Numbered from the stretch's first letter, positions 33,193 to 43,108 are shown. The stretch is DNA of 64,000 bases from Streptomyces sp. NBC_01276 (GCF_041435355.1 NZ_CP108442.1:248001-312000); one strand, 5' to 3'. Notes: generated by a model from the sequence alone, not told the origin. Numbers and translations are program-made.

Positions 33193-33710
33193 CCGGGCGT
33201 CCGGACGGTCGTGGTCGTGCCGGTCCAGCCGATCTCGAAGTACGTGACGCGGTCGTCCTCTCCCACGGGTCGCATGCCGGCCGCCGTCATGACGCGGTGG
33301 GACGCGATGTTCTCGTGATCGGCGTCGCCCCGCACGCACCTGATGCCGTGGTCCCGTGCACACACGAGCAGCGCGCGGAGGGCTTCGGAGGCGTATCCCC
33401 GGCCCCGCGCCGAGGGGATGAGGCCGTAGCCGATCGTGACGCGGCCGTCCTGGTCCGCGGGTCCGTGGAAGCCCGCGCCGCCGATCGCGGCGCCGTCCTC
33501 GCGGCGGCGGATCTCATAGTTGCCGAACGGCCGGGGGTCGCCGGTGTCCGCGAGGGTGCGCAAGAGGCGCTCGGCGGCGACGACGTCGCCGTGGGTGGGG
33601 TATCCGGGCGCCCATCGGGCGCCGCGGGGCGGTTCGCCCGCCGCCAGCCGCCCGGCCTCGTCGCCGGTCATCGGATGGAGCACGAGCCGCGCCGTCACCA
33701 GATCTCCCAT
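33189..33710 (-). CDS. GNAT family N-acetyltransferase
   Basis: The 173-residue protein shows the GNAT fold in the RimJ/RimL pattern: start TARLVLHPMTGDEAGRLAAG, the acetyl-CoA motif RGRGYASEALRALL (about 100-113), and VRGDADHENIASHRVMTAAG near the C-terminus. It would acetylate a protein N-terminus or small amine. The ATG at 33710 has AGGA close upstream. It is convergent with the SgcJ-like gene, sharing the palindromic CTAG of the two stop codons. Substrate is not evident. Confidence 0.88.
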   Translation of the reverse strand: MGDLVTARLVLHPMTGDEAGRLAAGEPPRGARWAPGYPTHGDVVAAERLLRTLADTGDPRPFGNYEIRRREDGAAIGGAGFHGPADQDGRVTIGYGLIPSARGRGYASEALRALLVCARDHGIRCVRGDADHENIASHRVMTAAGMRPVGEDDRVTYFEIGWTGTTTTVRTPG

Positions 33711-33887
33711 GGCAGGAGGACTATCACGCGGAGCGCTCGGCGCGCACGGGAACAGTCAGGCCGGGACGGCGAGAACGCGCCGGAGCGGGCGCGGTGACGG
33801 CGGGGCCCGGGTGACGCGGGCCCGGCCGGCCGGGGCGACCCGGCCGACCGGGCCCGCGGTCGGTGGTCAGCGGTCGGTGGTCAGTGG

Positions 33888-35342
33888 TCAGTGGCCGAAT
33901 TCGAACCAGTTGACGTTCACGAAGTCGGCCGGCTGACCGCTGGTGAAGGTCAGGTACACGTCGTGGGTGCCGGTGACGCCCGAGATGTTCGCCGGGACGG
34001 TCCGCCAGCTCTGCCAGCCACCGGTGCCGGCGACGGCGAAGCTGCCGATCGGGGGGTTGGTGCGGCTGTCCAGGCGCACCTCGACCAGTCCGCTGACCCC
34101 GCCCGCCGCACCGCTCGCGACGCGGGCCCGGAACTGGGTCGCGGCCGAGGCGCCGAAGTCGACCCCCCGGTAGCGGGCCCAGTCGCCCTGGGCGGCCGAG
34201 CCGACGTCCTGGCCGCCGCCGGTGTCGGTGGTGGTCTCGGCCGTCAGGCCCCCCTGGCCGTCGTACGACTCCGCCTGGATCGCCGCGTAGGCGTCACGGC
34301 CGCCGGTCGGCGGTGTGGGAGTCGGTGTGGGGGTGGGGGTGGGGGTGGGGGTGGGGGTGGGGGTCGGGGTGGGGGTCGGGGTGGGCGGGGTGGTGGCGCC
34401 CGTGCCGCTCTGCCAGACCGCCACGTAGTCCACCGTCATGGGGTGACCGGGCTCGGTGCCGGCGTCCGGGCCGCCGCCGAAGGCCCCGGGGAACGCCCCG
34501 CCCATGGCGACGTTCAGGATGAGGAAGAAGCCGTGGCCGGTCGCCGCGTTCCAGGTGGCGGCGTCCATCCGGTCCGCGCGGACGGTGTGGAAGTTGACGC
34601 CGTCGAGGTAGAAGCGGACCTCTTCGGGGCTGGTGCCGCGGTCCCATTCGGCGGCGTAGGTGTGGAAGCCCCCCTGACAGGTGGCCGGTGAGCAGACCTG
34701 CTGGCCACCGATGCCTGAGGTCTCGTTGCACGGTCCGCCGGGGCTGGTGCCGCAGTGCATCGTGGCCCACTCGTTGTTGATGCCCTGGACGTTCTCCATG
34801 ATGTCGATCTCGCCGATGCCGGGCCAGTTCCACCAGTTGCCCCGGTAGGGGGCGCCCAGCATCCAGAAGGCGGGCCAGTAGCCCTTGGCCGCCGCGCCCG
34901 TGACGTTCGGCATCTGGACCCCGGCCTCGACGCGCAGCTTGCCGCCGGCGGGCGGCTGGAAGTCGGAGCGCCTCGTCTCGACGCGGCCCGAGGTCCAGTT
35001 GCCGGCGCCGTCTCGCCGCGGGGTGATGCGCAGGTTGCCGGCGCCGTCGAGGGAGACGTTGGACGGGTCGGCGGTCATCGTCTCGACCTCGCCCGTGCCG
35101 AAGCCGGCCGGGCCGCCCGGGTAGCTCGTCCCGGTCGTGTACTGCCAGTCGGCGCCGTTGACCCCGGATCCCGCGGGACCGTTGAAGTCGTCGCGGAAGA
35201 CCGAGGTCCAACCGGGCGGGTCGGCGGGTACCGAGGCGTCGGCCGGGATGGCGACGAGCACGGCGGCGGCCGGCAGGAGCAGCGCGGCGACGGCGAGGGC
35301 CGCTCGCCTCAGGAGTCCTCGCGGTGGGGGCGTAACTCTCAT
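33888..35342 (-). CDS. Secreted GH16 beta-glucanase with C-terminal CBM6-like module
   Basis: The 484-residue protein has a signal peptide (about 1-36) and a GH16 laminarinase domain (about 45-310). The active-site motif EIDIME gives nucleophile Glu178 and acid/base Glu183. A Pro/Thr linker made of PT repeats (about 318-348) follows; its DNA is a run of GGGGGT-type repeats near 34316-34390. A CBM6-like module (about 352-484) ends it. It should cut beta-1,3-glucans outside the cell. A 14-base palindrome lies 34 bases before the ATG. It is the secreted enzyme of the sugar regulon with the ABC transporter and GH1 gene upstream. Confidence 0.93.
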   Translation of the reverse strand: MRVTPPPRGLLRRAALAVAALLLPAAAVLVAIPADASVPADPPGWTSVFRDDFNGPAGSGVNGADWQYTTGTSYPGGPAGFGTGEVETMTADPSNVSLDGAGNLRITPRRDGAGNWTSGRVETRRSDFQPPAGGKLRVEAGVQMPNVTGAAAKGYWPAFWMLGAPYRGNWWNWPGIGEIDIMENVQGINNEWATMHCGTSPGGPCNETSGIGGQQVCSPATCQGGFHTYAAEWDRGTSPEEVRFYLDGVNFHTVRADRMDAATWNAATGHGFFLILNVAMGGAFPGAFGGGPDAGTEPGHPMTVDYVAVWQSGTGATTPPTPTPTPTPTPTPTPTPTPTPTPTPPTGGRDAYAAIQAESYDGQGGLTAETTTDTGGGQDVGSAAQGDWARYRGVDFGASAATQFRARVASGAAGGVSGLVEVRLDSRTNPPIGSFAVAGTGGWQSWRTVPANISGVTGTHDVYLTFTSGQPADFVNVNWFEFGH

Positions 35343-35376
35343 GGGAACCCTCTCTGGGGGCTGGCCGGGTGGGAGA

Positions 35377-35390
35377 TGAGAGCGCTCTCA
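35377..35390. promoter_or_regulatory. LacI/CebR-like operator before the GH16 gene
   Basis: TGAGAGCGCTCTCA is a perfect 14-base palindrome, identical to the site at 40255-40268. It resembles the known CebR box TGGGAGCGCTCCCA with two symmetrical changes. It lies 35 bases upstream of the glucanase ATG. Confidence 0.82.
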
Positions 35391-35480
35391 AAGAACGGGT
35401 GCGCCGCCACTGTGCCCCTCCGCCCCACGCGTGGGCAAGAGGTGAACACGTAAAACCCGAGCACGAACCGAAGCCTTCAC

Positions 35481-36881
35481 TTACTGAACGACGCCGCCGC
35501 GCGCGATGACGTCGGCGTACCAGCGGGCGCTGTCCTTCGGTGTCCGCCGCTGGGACGCGAAGTCGACGTGGACGATGCCGAACCGCTTGCCGTAGCCGTG
35601 CGCCCACTCGAAGTTGTCCAGCAGCGACCACAGGAAGTACCCGCGCACGTCGGCCCCCCGCCCGATCGCCCGGTGCACCGCGGCCAGGTGGGCCCGCAGG
35701 TAGGCGATCCGTTCCGGGTCGCGGACCCGGCCGGCCGGGTCCGCGTAGTCGTGGTACGCCGCCCCGTTCTCGGTGACCAGCAGCGGTACGCCGGGCAGTT
35801 CCTCGGCGAGCGCGGTGAGCAGCCCGTAGAGCCCCTCCGCATCGACCGGCCAGTCCATGGCGGTCCGGGGGCCGGGGAGGCTCGGGAAGCGTACGTGCCC
35901 TTCGGCCGCGGGCCAGGGCGAGGGCGTCGGGCAGTCGCCCGCCGCGACGACGGTCGGGGCGTAGTAGTTGACGCCTAGGGAGTCGACCGGCGCGGAGGCG
36001 GTCCTCAGGTCGCCGTCGCGCACGAAGGACCAGTCGGTGACCGGTGCCGTGTCGCGGACCAGGTCCTGCGGGAGCCGGGCGTGGAAGACGGGGTCGAGGA
36101 AGATCCGGTTGCCGAGGGCGTCGATCCTGCGGGCGGCGTCGCGGTCGGCCGCGGAGTCCGTCAGCGGGCGCACCGCGTGCAGGTTGAGGGTCAGGGAGAC
36201 CTCGGCCGAGGGCGCCGCGGAGGCGCGCAGCGCCTGGACGGCACGCCCGTGGGCGAGGTTGAGGTGGTGGGCGGCGCGCAGGGCGGCGGCCGGGTCGGTG
36301 CGGCCCGGGGCGTGCTCCCCGGAGGCGTAGCCCAGGAAGGCGGTGCACCAGGGCTCGTTGAGGGTCGTCCAGGTCGTCACCCGGTCACCGAGGGCCCCGG
36401 CGGTGAGGAACGCGTACTCGGCGAAGCGGTCGGCCGTCTCCCGGCGGGGCCAGCCCCCCGCGTCCTCCAGTTCCTGGGGCAGGTCCCAGTGGTAGAGCGT
36501 GGCGACCGGGCGGATCCCGGCGTCCAGCAGCGTGTCGGTGAGCCGCCGGTAGAAGTCCAGGCCCCGCGGGGAGGCCGGGCCGCAGCCGGTCGGCTGCACC
36601 CGGGGCCAGGAGACGGAGAAGCGGTAGTCGCTCACCCCGAGGCGCTTCATGAGGGCGACGTCCTCGCGCATGCGGTGGTAGTGGTCGGCGGCGACGTCTC
36701 CGGTGTCGCCGTTGCGGACCTTGCCGGGGGTGCGGCTGAAGGTGTCCCAGATGGACGGGGTGCGGCCGTCCTCGGTGGCCGCACCCTCGATCTGGTAGGC
36801 GGCGGTGGCCGTCCCCCAGCGGAATCCCCGGGGGAATCGCAGGAGCGGCGAGGCGTCGGGGCGTGCGTCGACGGCTGTCAT
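35481..36881 (-). CDS. GH1 family beta-glucosidase
   Basis: The 466-residue TIM-barrel enzyme has the GH1 acid/base Glu176 in TLNEP and nucleophile Glu371 in VTENG, plus the family start [18 protein letters not shown]. No signal peptide is present, so it acts in the cytoplasm, splitting imported beta-glucosides or oligosaccharides to glucose. It follows the second permease gene after 93 bases on the same strand. It is probably the last gene of the ABC operon, while the glucanase downstream has its own operator. Confidence 0.95.
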   Translation of the reverse strand: MTAVDARPDASPLLRFPRGFRWGTATAAYQIEGAATEDGRTPSIWDTFSRTPGKVRNGDTGDVAADHYHRMREDVALMKRLGVSDYRFSVSWPRVQPTGCGPASPRGLDFYRRLTDTLLDAGIRPVATLYHWDLPQELEDAGGWPRRETADRFAEYAFLTAGALGDRVTTWTTLNEPWCTAFLGYASGEHAPGRTDPAAALRAAHHLNLAHGRAVQALRASAAPSAEVSLTLNLHAVRPLTDSAADRDAARRIDALGNRIFLDPVFHARLPQDLVRDTAPVTDWSFVRDGDLRTASAPVDSLGVNYYAPTVVAAGDCPTPSPWPAAEGHVRFPSLPGPRTAMDWPVDAEGLYGLLTALAEELPGVPLLVTENGAAYHDYADPAGRVRDPERIAYLRAHLAAVHRAIGRGADVRGYFLWSLLDNFEWAHGYGKRFGIVHVDFASQRRTPKDSARWYADVIARGGVVQ

Positions 36882-36974
36882 CGGAGGGGAACTCCCGGGG
36901 TGTGAGGGCGGACGGGACGGGACTGGGGGGAGGGAACGGGACGGCGGGCGGGTACGGGTGCGGGGTGCGCGGCG

Positions 36975-37877
36975 TCAGCCCTTGACCGCGCCCTGCATGA
37001 TGCCGCCGACGATCTGACGGCCGAGGAGGCCGAAGACCAGCAGTACGGGAAGGGTGCCGAGCAGGGTGCCCGCCATGATCACGGACTGGTCGTGGACGTA
37101 TCCGCCGCCCAGCTGGCGGAGTGCGACCTGCACGGTCGGTTCCTGCGAGGAGAGCGCGACGACGGGCCAGAAGAAGTCGTTCCACGCCGTCATGAAGGTG
37201 AGCAGGCCGAGCACGGCCATGCCGGGCCGGGCGATCGGCAGCACGACGGACCGGAAGATGCGGGCGGTGGAGGCGCCGTCGACGCGGGCCGCTTCGATCA
37301 GTTCGTCGGGCAGGGACTGGACGAGGACCTGCCGCATGAAGAACACGCCGAAGGCCGATACGAGTCCGGGCAGGACGACGGCCTGCAACTGGTTGACCCA
37401 GTGGAGCCGGGCGATCAGCATGAAGAGCGGGATCACCGCGAGCTGCGGCGGGATCATCATGGTGGACACGGTGAGGGTGAGCAGCAACCCCCGCCCGCGG
37501 AAGCGCAGTTTGGCGAAGGCGAAGCCGGCGAGGGTGGAGCACAGGACGGTGCCGACGGTGATCGAGCCGGAGACGATCAGGGAGTTGAGCAGGGCCTTGC
37601 CGATGTCGGCCTCCTCCAGGACCTGCCGGAGGTTGTGCATCAGGTGCGGGCCGGGCAGCAGCGAGGGCGGGGTCCTCGCGAGGTCGGCGTTGGAGCGGCT
37701 GGCGGCGACGATCGTCCAGTAGAACGGGAACGCCGAGACCAGCACGGCCGCGGTGAGGACCGCGTACGTGAGCCGGCCGCCGCGCCGCGGTCCGTCGGCC
37801 CGGCCGCGCCGGCGGACGGGGGCGGTGGGGGGCCCGGCGGCCGCGCGGCGCGAGGGCGGGGCGGTGACGGCGGTCAT
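36975..37877 (-). CDS. Carbohydrate ABC transporter permease, CebG-like
   Basis: The 300-residue protein has about six membrane helices and the cytoplasmic EAA loop (ELIEAARVDGASTARIFRSV) that docks to the ATPase. The C-terminal VGGIMQGAVKG is typical of the MalG/CebG half. Its start overlaps the end of the other permease gene by four bases (ATGA), so translation is coupled. No ATPase gene is present; Streptomyces sugar importers usually share the MsiK ATPase encoded elsewhere. Confidence 0.93.
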   Translation of the reverse strand: MTAVTAPPSRRAAAGPPTAPVRRRGRADGPRRGGRLTYAVLTAAVLVSAFPFYWTIVAASRSNADLARTPPSLLPGPHLMHNLRQVLEEADIGKALLNSLIVSGSITVGTVLCSTLAGFAFAKLRFRGRGLLLTLTVSTMMIPPQLAVIPLFMLIARLHWVNQLQAVVLPGLVSAFGVFFMRQVLVQSLPDELIEAARVDGASTARIFRSVVLPIARPGMAVLGLLTFMTAWNDFFWPVVALSSQEPTVQVALRQLGGGYVHDQSVIMAGTLLGTLPVLLVFGLLGRQIVGGIMQGAVKG

Positions 37878-38821
37878 CGGGCGGCCTCCTTGCGGGAACG
37901 GCTGCGTACGAGGAGGGCGTTGGCGCCCACCAGTACCAGGATGAGCAGGAACATCACCCAGGCGATCGCGGCGGCGCGGCCCAGGTGGAAGAAGCCCCAG
38001 CCCTGTTCGTACAGGTAGAGGCCGAGGGTCTGGTACTGGTGCGAGATGCCGCCCGAGACGGAACCCTCGAAGAGCAGCGGTTCACCGAAGAGCTGGGTGG
38101 CGCCGATGGTCGAGACGACGGCGGTGAAGACGATCGTGGGGCGCAGTCCGGGCAGGGTGACGTGGACGAACTGCCGCCAGCCGGAGGCTCCGTCCAGCTC
38201 GGCCGCCTCGTAGAGCTCGGCCGGGATGCTCTGCATGCCGGCCAGGTAGATCAGGGCGTTGTAGCCGGTCCAGCGCCACACGACGATCGAGGAGACCGCG
38301 AGCTGGGAGGCGACGGTGCCGGTCTGCCAGTCCACCGGGCCGATGCCGGTGAGGCCGAGGAGGTAGTTGACCATGCCGAAGTCGCGGCCGAAGAGCTGGG
38401 CGAAGACGAGGGTGGCGGCGGCGACGGAGGTGGCGTACGGGAGCAGGACGGCGGTCCGGAAGAAGGTGCGGGCGCGCAGGCGGCGGTTGAGCAGGTGGGC
38501 GAGGCCGAGGGCCATGGCGAGCTGGGGAACGGTGGAGAGGACCCCGATGGTGAAGGTGTTGCGCAGCGCGGTCCAGAAGTAGCTGTCGGAGAAGAGCGCC
38601 GCGTAGTTGTCCAGGCCCCTCCACTGCATCGCTCCGGGCGTCTGGAGTTCGACGCGGTAGAGCGAGACGTAGGCGGTGTAGAGGAGCGGGAAGAGGCCGA
38701 AGGCGGCGAAGAGGGTGAAGAACGGGGCGACGTAGGCGTACGGGGCCAGGGAGCGCCGGACCCGTCGGGCGGGTGGCGGGCGTCCGGTACCGGTGGTGGT
38801 CGATGGGGCGGGGCGGGTCAT
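37874..38821 (-). CDS. Carbohydrate ABC transporter permease, CebF-like
   Basis: The 315-residue protein has a Pro/Arg-rich N-terminus, then about six helices starting at SLAPYAYVAPFFTLFAAFGL, and the EAA loop ELYEAAELDGASGWRQFVHV. It is the MalF/CebF half of a sugar importer. The ATG at 38821 follows GAAGGG. It comes 50 bases after the binding-protein gene and overlaps the CebG-like gene. It forms the membrane channel with that partner. Confidence 0.93.
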   Translation of the reverse strand: MTRPAPSTTTGTGRPPPARRVRRSLAPYAYVAPFFTLFAAFGLFPLLYTAYVSLYRVELQTPGAMQWRGLDNYAALFSDSYFWTALRNTFTIGVLSTVPQLAMALGLAHLLNRRLRARTFFRTAVLLPYATSVAAATLVFAQLFGRDFGMVNYLLGLTGIGPVDWQTGTVASQLAVSSIVVWRWTGYNALIYLAGMQSIPAELYEAAELDGASGWRQFVHVTLPGLRPTIVFTAVVSTIGATQLFGEPLLFEGSVSGGISHQYQTLGLYLYEQGWGFFHLGRAAAIAWVMFLLILVLVGANALLVRSRSRKEAAR

Positions 38822-38871
38822 CGGCGGGCCCTTCGGGGGCGACGGCTGGGGGGCGGGAGGGGCGGCGGCGG

Positions 38872-40221
38872 TCAGCCGGTGGCGTTCCGTACGCCCTTCC
38901 CGGCGGTCTCCCACGCCTTGTCCGGTGCGGTGCCCTTGCGCTCGACCTCGCTCAGCGCGTTCGTGATCTGGTCCGCGATGGTCTTGTCGGCGGCTCCGAG
39001 CACCTGGACGGGTGCGGCCTTGGCGGCGTCTCCGAAGATCCGGCCGGTGGGGGCCTGCGAGAAGTAGGGGTCCTTGACGTCGGCGACCTTGGCGATCGCG
39101 CCGGTGGAGGAGGGGAAGGAACCCTGCTTCTCGAAGAGGCGGGCCTGCTGTTCGGGGGCGGTGAGCCACTGGATGAGCGCGTAGGCCTCCTTCTTGTGCT
39201 TCGCGGCGCGCGGGACCGCGAGGTAGGAGCCGCCCCAGTTCCCGGCGCCGCCCGGCAGCGCGGCGACGTCCCACTTGCCCGCGCCGGCGTCGCCCGCCTG
39301 GCCCTTGATGTAGCCGAGCATCCAGGCGGGGCACGGGAGGGTGGCGAAGGAACCGGCGGCGAAGGCCTGGTTCCACGGCGGGGACCACTGGTCGAGCTTG
39401 GCGCTCAGTCCGTCCTGGGCGGCGCGCACGGAGGTGTCCCACGCCGTCCTGACGGCCGGGTTGGTCTCGTACACCAGCGCGCCGGAGGCGTCGTAGTAAC
39501 GTTCCTTCGCCTGTCCGGTCATGACGGCGTAGAGGCTGCCCACGCTGTCCAGCCAGGCACTCTTGTCGGGGGCGTGGTCGCGGTAGCGCCGGCCCAGCTC
39601 CAGGTACCCGTCCCAGGTGGACCACTGGGCGGCGAGTTCCTCGCGTCCGGTGGGCAGTCCGGCCTTCTCGAACAGGTCGCGGCGGTAGCACATGGCCTCG
39701 GGTCCGACGTCGGTGCCCAGGCCCAGTACCTTGCCGTCCTTGGTGGTGGCCGCCGACCACTTGGCGTCGGCGAAGGAGTTCCGCAGTGCGCCCGCCCCGT
39801 AGGCGGTGAGGTCCTCGAACCTGTCCGACTGCTGCTGCGTCACCGCGGCGATCCGGCCGACCTCGATGCCCTGTACGTCGGCGAGGCCTCCCCCGCCCGC
39901 GAGCCGGGTCTGCAGGGACTTCCAGTAGTCCTGCTCGTCCTCGGTGTCCGTCTGCTTGACCGTGACCTCCGGATGCAGCTTCTCGTACTCCGCGTAGAGC
40001 CCGGCCTCCTTGTAGCCGAACGAGCCGAAGAGGTCGACGGTGACGGTGACCTTGCCCCCGGCGCCCGCGGCGGCGCCCTGCGGTTCCCCACCGGATCCGC
40101 AGGCGGCCAGCAGGGCCCCGGCGAGGGCGACCGCGCCGAGGCGGAGGGCGACGCCCCGGGTTCTGGCGGGGGTGGTGCCGGCGGGGATGCCGGCGGTGGT
40201 GGCGGCTCGGGCTGTGGGCAT
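38872..40221 (-). CDS. Sugar-binding lipoprotein of the ABC transporter, CebE-like
   Basis: The 449-residue extracellular solute-binding protein (family 1) has a long signal peptide with lipobox LAAC at about 38-41. The domain runs from [18 protein letters not shown] through [18 protein letters not shown] to [18 protein letters not shown]. It captures the sugar at the outer face and hands it to the two permeases. AGGGGAG lies before the ATG at 40221. The palindrome at 40255-40268 lies 34 bases upstream. It is the first gene of the operon. Confidence 0.93.
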   Translation of the reverse strand: MPTARAATTAGIPAGTTPARTRGVALRLGAVALAGALLAACGSGGEPQGAAAGAGGKVTVTVDLFGSFGYKEAGLYAEYEKLHPEVTVKQTDTEDEQDYWKSLQTRLAGGGGLADVQGIEVGRIAAVTQQQSDRFEDLTAYGAGALRNSFADAKWSAATTKDGKVLGLGTDVGPEAMCYRRDLFEKAGLPTGREELAAQWSTWDGYLELGRRYRDHAPDKSAWLDSVGSLYAVMTGQAKERYYDASGALVYETNPAVRTAWDTSVRAAQDGLSAKLDQWSPPWNQAFAAGSFATLPCPAWMLGYIKGQAGDAGAGKWDVAALPGGAGNWGGSYLAVPRAAKHKKEAYALIQWLTAPEQQARLFEKQGSFPSSTGAIAKVADVKDPYFSQAPTGRIFGDAAKAAPVQVLGAADKTIADQITNALSEVERKGTAPDKAWETAGKGVRNATG

Positions 40222-40254
40222 GGCTGATCTCCCCTGGGCTTCGGCGTACACGGC

Positions 40255-40268
40255 TGAGAGCGCTCTCA
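40255..40268. promoter_or_regulatory. LacI/CebR-like operator before the ABC operon
   Basis: TGAGAGCGCTCTCA, identical to the site before the glucanase. It lies 34 bases upstream of the binding-protein ATG, so the same repressor should hold both units off. Confidence 0.82.
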
Positions 40269-40445
40269 AGCGCTGCGTCTGGAGAGTGCCCCGCCCGGAT
40301 CTTCCCGTCAAGACCTGAACGCGTAACGGCTGTGCGGGCAGGCGTGGTTGACGGCCGGAAGGCGGGTCCGGGGAGGCGGCCCGGACGGCGCGCCCGTCCG
40401 GGTGCCCGGAGCGGACGCCCGGACCGGGACGCCTTCCGCACCCGG

Positions 40446-41501
40446 TCAGGCCGAGTCGCGGCGCACCAGCCCGGTCGGGGTGATCAGGGAGGTCGGGGTG
40501 AGGATCCCCCCTCGGTCCCGGTCCAGAGCGCCCAGCAGCAGCCGGGCCATCATCCGGCCCATGCCCTCGATGTCCTGGTGGACGGTGGTCAGCGGCGGAT
40601 CGGCGCACTCGGCCACCGACCGCATGTCGTCGAAGCCGACCAGGGCGACGTCCTGCGGTACGCGCCGGCCCCGCTCCCGCAGGACGCGCAGCGCACCGAC
40701 CGCCATCTGGTCGCTGGCGGCGAAGACGGCGTCGAGCCGCGGATGCCGCTCCAGCAGGTCCGCCATCGCCCGCGCCCCGCCCTCCACCGTGAAATCGCCT
40801 TCGGCCACCATCGGCGGGCAGCCGGGCGGCAGGGCGTCCCGGTAGCCGTCCAGGCGGTCGGTCGCCGAGGTCATGTCGTCGGGGCCGGCGATGTGCGCGA
40901 TGCGGGTGCGGCCGGTGTCGGTGAGGTGGCGTACGGCCAGCCGCGCCCCGCCCCGGTTGTCGGCGTCGACGTACGTCACCCCGGCGGGTCCGCCCGGGGC
41001 CGGGGTCCACGCGGGTCGGCCGCCGTACACGGTGGGCAGCCCGATGCGGGCCGCGATCGCGGGGAGCGGGTCGTCGGTGTGCAGGGAGAAGGCGAGCGCC
41101 CCGTCGACGTGGCCGCCGGCCAGGTACCGGGCGATCCGCTCGTAGTCCTCCGGCCCCTCCACCAGCAGGAGTACCAACTGGGTGTCGTGGGCGGTGAGTT
41201 CCTTGCTGATACCGCGGACCTGCTGGGAGAAGTAGGGGTCGGAGAAGATGCGGACCTCCGGCTCGGCGATGATCACCGCCACGGCCCCGGTGCGCCGGGT
41301 GACGAGGGTCCGGGCCGCCGGGTTGGGTACGTAGCCCAGCTCGGCCACGGCTTCGCGCACCTTGTCCGCGACGAGCTGCCGCACCCCCGCCCCGCCGTTG
41401 ACCACACGCGAGACCGTCGCCCGGGAAACCCCGGCGCGCGCCGCGACGGCTTCCAGAGTGGGTCGGTGTCCGGTGGGCTGCTCAGGCACGGCGGGCTCCA
41501 T
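40446..41501 (-). CDS. LacI family transcriptional regulator, CebR-like
   Basis: The 351-residue protein has the LacI helix-turn-helix ([20 protein letters not shown], about 15-35), hinge helix and a periplasmic-binding-like effector domain (about 70-350). It includes [17 protein letters not shown] and GFDDM of the core. It is on the same strand upstream of the ABC operon and probably binds the two identical palindromes and a variant at 41568-41580 before its own gene. Release would be triggered by an imported oligosaccharide. The ATG at 41501 has AGGA close upstream. Confidence 0.93.
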   Translation of the reverse strand: MEPAVPEQPTGHRPTLEAVAARAGVSRATVSRVVNGGAGVRQLVADKVREAVAELGYVPNPAARTLVTRRTGAVAVIIAEPEVRIFSDPYFSQQVRGISKELTAHDTQLVLLLVEGPEDYERIARYLAGGHVDGALAFSLHTDDPLPAIAARIGLPTVYGGRPAWTPAPGGPAGVTYVDADNRGGARLAVRHLTDTGRTRIAHIAGPDDMTSATDRLDGYRDALPPGCPPMVAEGDFTVEGGARAMADLLERHPRLDAVFAASDQMAVGALRVLRERGRRVPQDVALVGFDDMRSVAECADPPLTTVHQDIEGMGRMMARLLLGALDRDRGGILTPTSLITPTGLVRRDSA

Positions 41502-41567
41502 TCCTGTCGCGGTCGGCAGCAGAGCGGCTGCGTCGGGATCTGCAGGGTATCCGGTGCCCTCCGGCCC

Positions 41568-41580
41568 GGAGAGCGCTCCC
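41568..41580. promoter_or_regulatory. Variant operator before the LacI-type gene
   Basis: GGAGAGCGCTCCC shares the GAGCGCTC core with the two perfect sites but has one asymmetric position. It lies 66 bases upstream of the regulator ATG and would allow weaker autorepression. Confidence 0.55.
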
Positions 41581-41723
41581 GTGACAACGGTCCGGGCTCG
41601 TGCTTTCGGGGGAATCGGTGGCGCGCGCCGGTGCGGAGGCGCCGCACGCGCGCGGCGGGGTCGGCACTCTTGGCAGTCGGCCGTCGGCTGTCGGCCGTCG
41701 GGACGCATACGGGAGGACGGCGC

Positions 41724-42095
41724 GTGTTCAGCGACACCAGGGCATTCAGCGGTTTCGCCGTGGACGACATCCAGCGGGCGAAGGAGTTCTACGGCGAGAC
41801 CCTCGGCCTGCGGGTGACCGAGGAGCACGGCCTGCTCACCCTCCACATCGCGGGCGGCGCGGAGATCCTCGTCTACCCGAAGGACGACCACGCTCCGGCC
41901 GGTTTCACCCTGCTCAACTTCCCCGTCGAGGACATCGACGCGGCCGTCGACGAGCTGACCGGGCGGGGCATCCGCTTCGAGCGGTACCCCGGCTTCGAGC
42001 AGGACGAGAAGGGGGTCGTCCGCCAGGGGGGCCCGCTCATCGCCTGGTTCACCGACCCCGCGGGCAACATCCTCTCCGTCCTCCAGCCGTCGTAG
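41724..42095 (+). CDS. VOC superfamily (glyoxalase-like) protein
   Basis: The 123-residue protein is one VOC unit: [20 protein letters not shown], a beta-strand [18 protein letters not shown], and a C-terminal [15 protein letters not shown] with the metal-site Glu replaced by Ser. VOC units bind a metal and act as glyoxalases, dioxygenases or resistance proteins. The GTG at 41724 has GGGAGGA upstream. It is convergent with the RNase gene, and a strong hairpin lies between. The substrate is unknown. Confidence 0.85.
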   Translation: MFSDTRAFSGFAVDDIQRAKEFYGETLGLRVTEEHGLLTLHIAGGAEILVYPKDDHAPAGFTLLNFPVEDIDAAVDELTGRGIRFERYPGFEQDEKGVVRQGGPLIAWFTDPAGNILSVLQPS

Positions 42096-42116
42096 CGGGC
42101 GCGCCGCACGGACGAC

Positions 42117-42156
42117 GGCCGCCGTACCGCCCCGGTTGGGGGGCGGTACGGCGGCC
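42117..42156. terminator. Bidirectional terminator between convergent genes
   Basis: Perfect 17-base arms (GGCCGCCGTACCGCCCC and its complement) enclose a 6-base loop. It lies between the stops of the VOC gene (42095) and the RNase gene (42179). Confidence 0.8.
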
Positions 42157-42178
42157 CGGGTGGGGGAGGAAGCCGGGA

Positions 42179-42604
42179 TCAGCAGGCGAAGTCGACCCGG
42201 CGGAACGAGGCGTAGTGGTCGGCGGTGTAGTAGTCCTCCTGCCACTGCTGCCCGGTGATGATCCGGCGGGCGCCGCGCGTGGGCGAGCCGGGGGTGATGA
42301 CGGTGTACTCGTGGTAGTAGCCCGTGCTGTGACCGGGCAGCAGGCCCTCACGGTTCTGGAAGACGACGCCGTCCTGGGAGTACGGGAACGGTCCGCCCTG
42401 GTCTATGAGGTCGAGGGTGTCATGCGCCTGGGAGGGCAGCGCGGAGTAACAGACCCTGCCCACCGCCTTCACCGATACGGAGGAGGCGGAGGTGACTGCG
42501 GTGGCGGGGGAAACGGGAGCCGCGGCGGCGACGGGTCCCGCGATGAGGGTGGCGGCGACGGCTGCGGCGCCGGCGAGGGCGACGAGGCGCGGGGGGATTC
42601 TCAT
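42179..42604 (-). CDS. Secreted guanyl-specific ribonuclease, RNase Sa family
   Basis: The 141-residue precursor has a signal peptide (about 1-30). The mature part closely follows RNase Sa from Streptomyces aureofaciens: GPFPYSQDGVVFQNRE, YHEYTVITPG and TRGARRI. Catalytic Glu99, Arg110, Arg114 and His130 are all present, and Cys52 and Cys141 form the expected disulfide. It should cut RNA after guanosine outside the cell. No barstar-like inhibitor gene is adjacent. The ATG at 42604 has a weak binding site. Confidence 0.93.
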   Translation of the reverse strand: MRIPPRLVALAGAAAVAATLIAGPVAAAAPVSPATAVTSASSVSVKAVGRVCYSALPSQAHDTLDLIDQGGPFPYSQDGVVFQNREGLLPGHSTGYYHEYTVITPGSPTRGARRIITGQQWQEDYYTADHYASFRRVDFAC

Positions 42605-42800
42605 ATCGCCATGATGACGCGCGTAGAGCCGTGGCCGTCAACGCCAACTACGTTGATTTTCTTACCTGTTCACGACAAGGGCATCTACCGGAACGCGGGT
42701 GCCCCCGGGCCGTAACCCGTGCGCCACCCGGGGTGCGGTCCGGGGCCCGCACGGCGGCGCCCGGGATGCCCGGGTCACGGGTCTCGGGCAGGCTGGGGCC

Positions 42801-43055
42801 ATGGAGCATGCGCCGATCGTCGTGCACAGGATCGCGCCGTCGGGTGGCCGGCGGGTGACGATCCGGGTCCAGGGCCACGAGACCGCCCTGGGGGTCGCCC
42901 ACGCGGATTCCGACGTGATCGAGTTCCTGCGGCGGATCGAGGTGCCCGATCCGGACGAGCTGGTCCTCGGCGACGCGCGGGTGATCGAGTGGCAGGGGGA
43001 CTCCCCGCACCAGTACGAGTCCGAGACCGGGCCGCCGCCTCCCGACCTTCCTTAG
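42801..43055 (+). CDS. Small hypothetical protein, 84 aa
   Basis: The 84-residue protein (start MEHAPIVVHRIAPSGGRRV) has a beta-rich first half and an acidic second half (DELVLGDARVIEWQGDSP) ending in a Pro-rich tail. There is no signal peptide. It is divergent from the RNase gene and convergent with the membrane protein gene. Similar small Streptomyces proteins exist with no known role. Confidence 0.62.
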   Translation: MEHAPIVVHRIAPSGGRRVTIRVQGHETALGVAHADSDVIEFLRRIEVPDPDELVLGDARVIEWQGDSPHQYESETGPPPPDLP

Positions 43056-43108
43056 GGCGTGAGGATCCTGCACCGACCGCGCGCGCCCGTTGAACCGTTC
43101 GCGCCCGG

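Noticed and set aside
33861..33895. Short repeats of GGTCGGTGGTCA near the end of the glucanase gene
   Set aside because: They are few, imperfect and lie at a gene end. I see no arrangement suggesting an attachment site or array.
34316..34390. Run of GGGGGT-type repeats that could look like a G-quadruplex or satellite
   Set aside because: It encodes the Pro-Thr linker of the GH16 enzyme in frame, which explains the repeat. A structural role at the DNA level is possible but unsupported.
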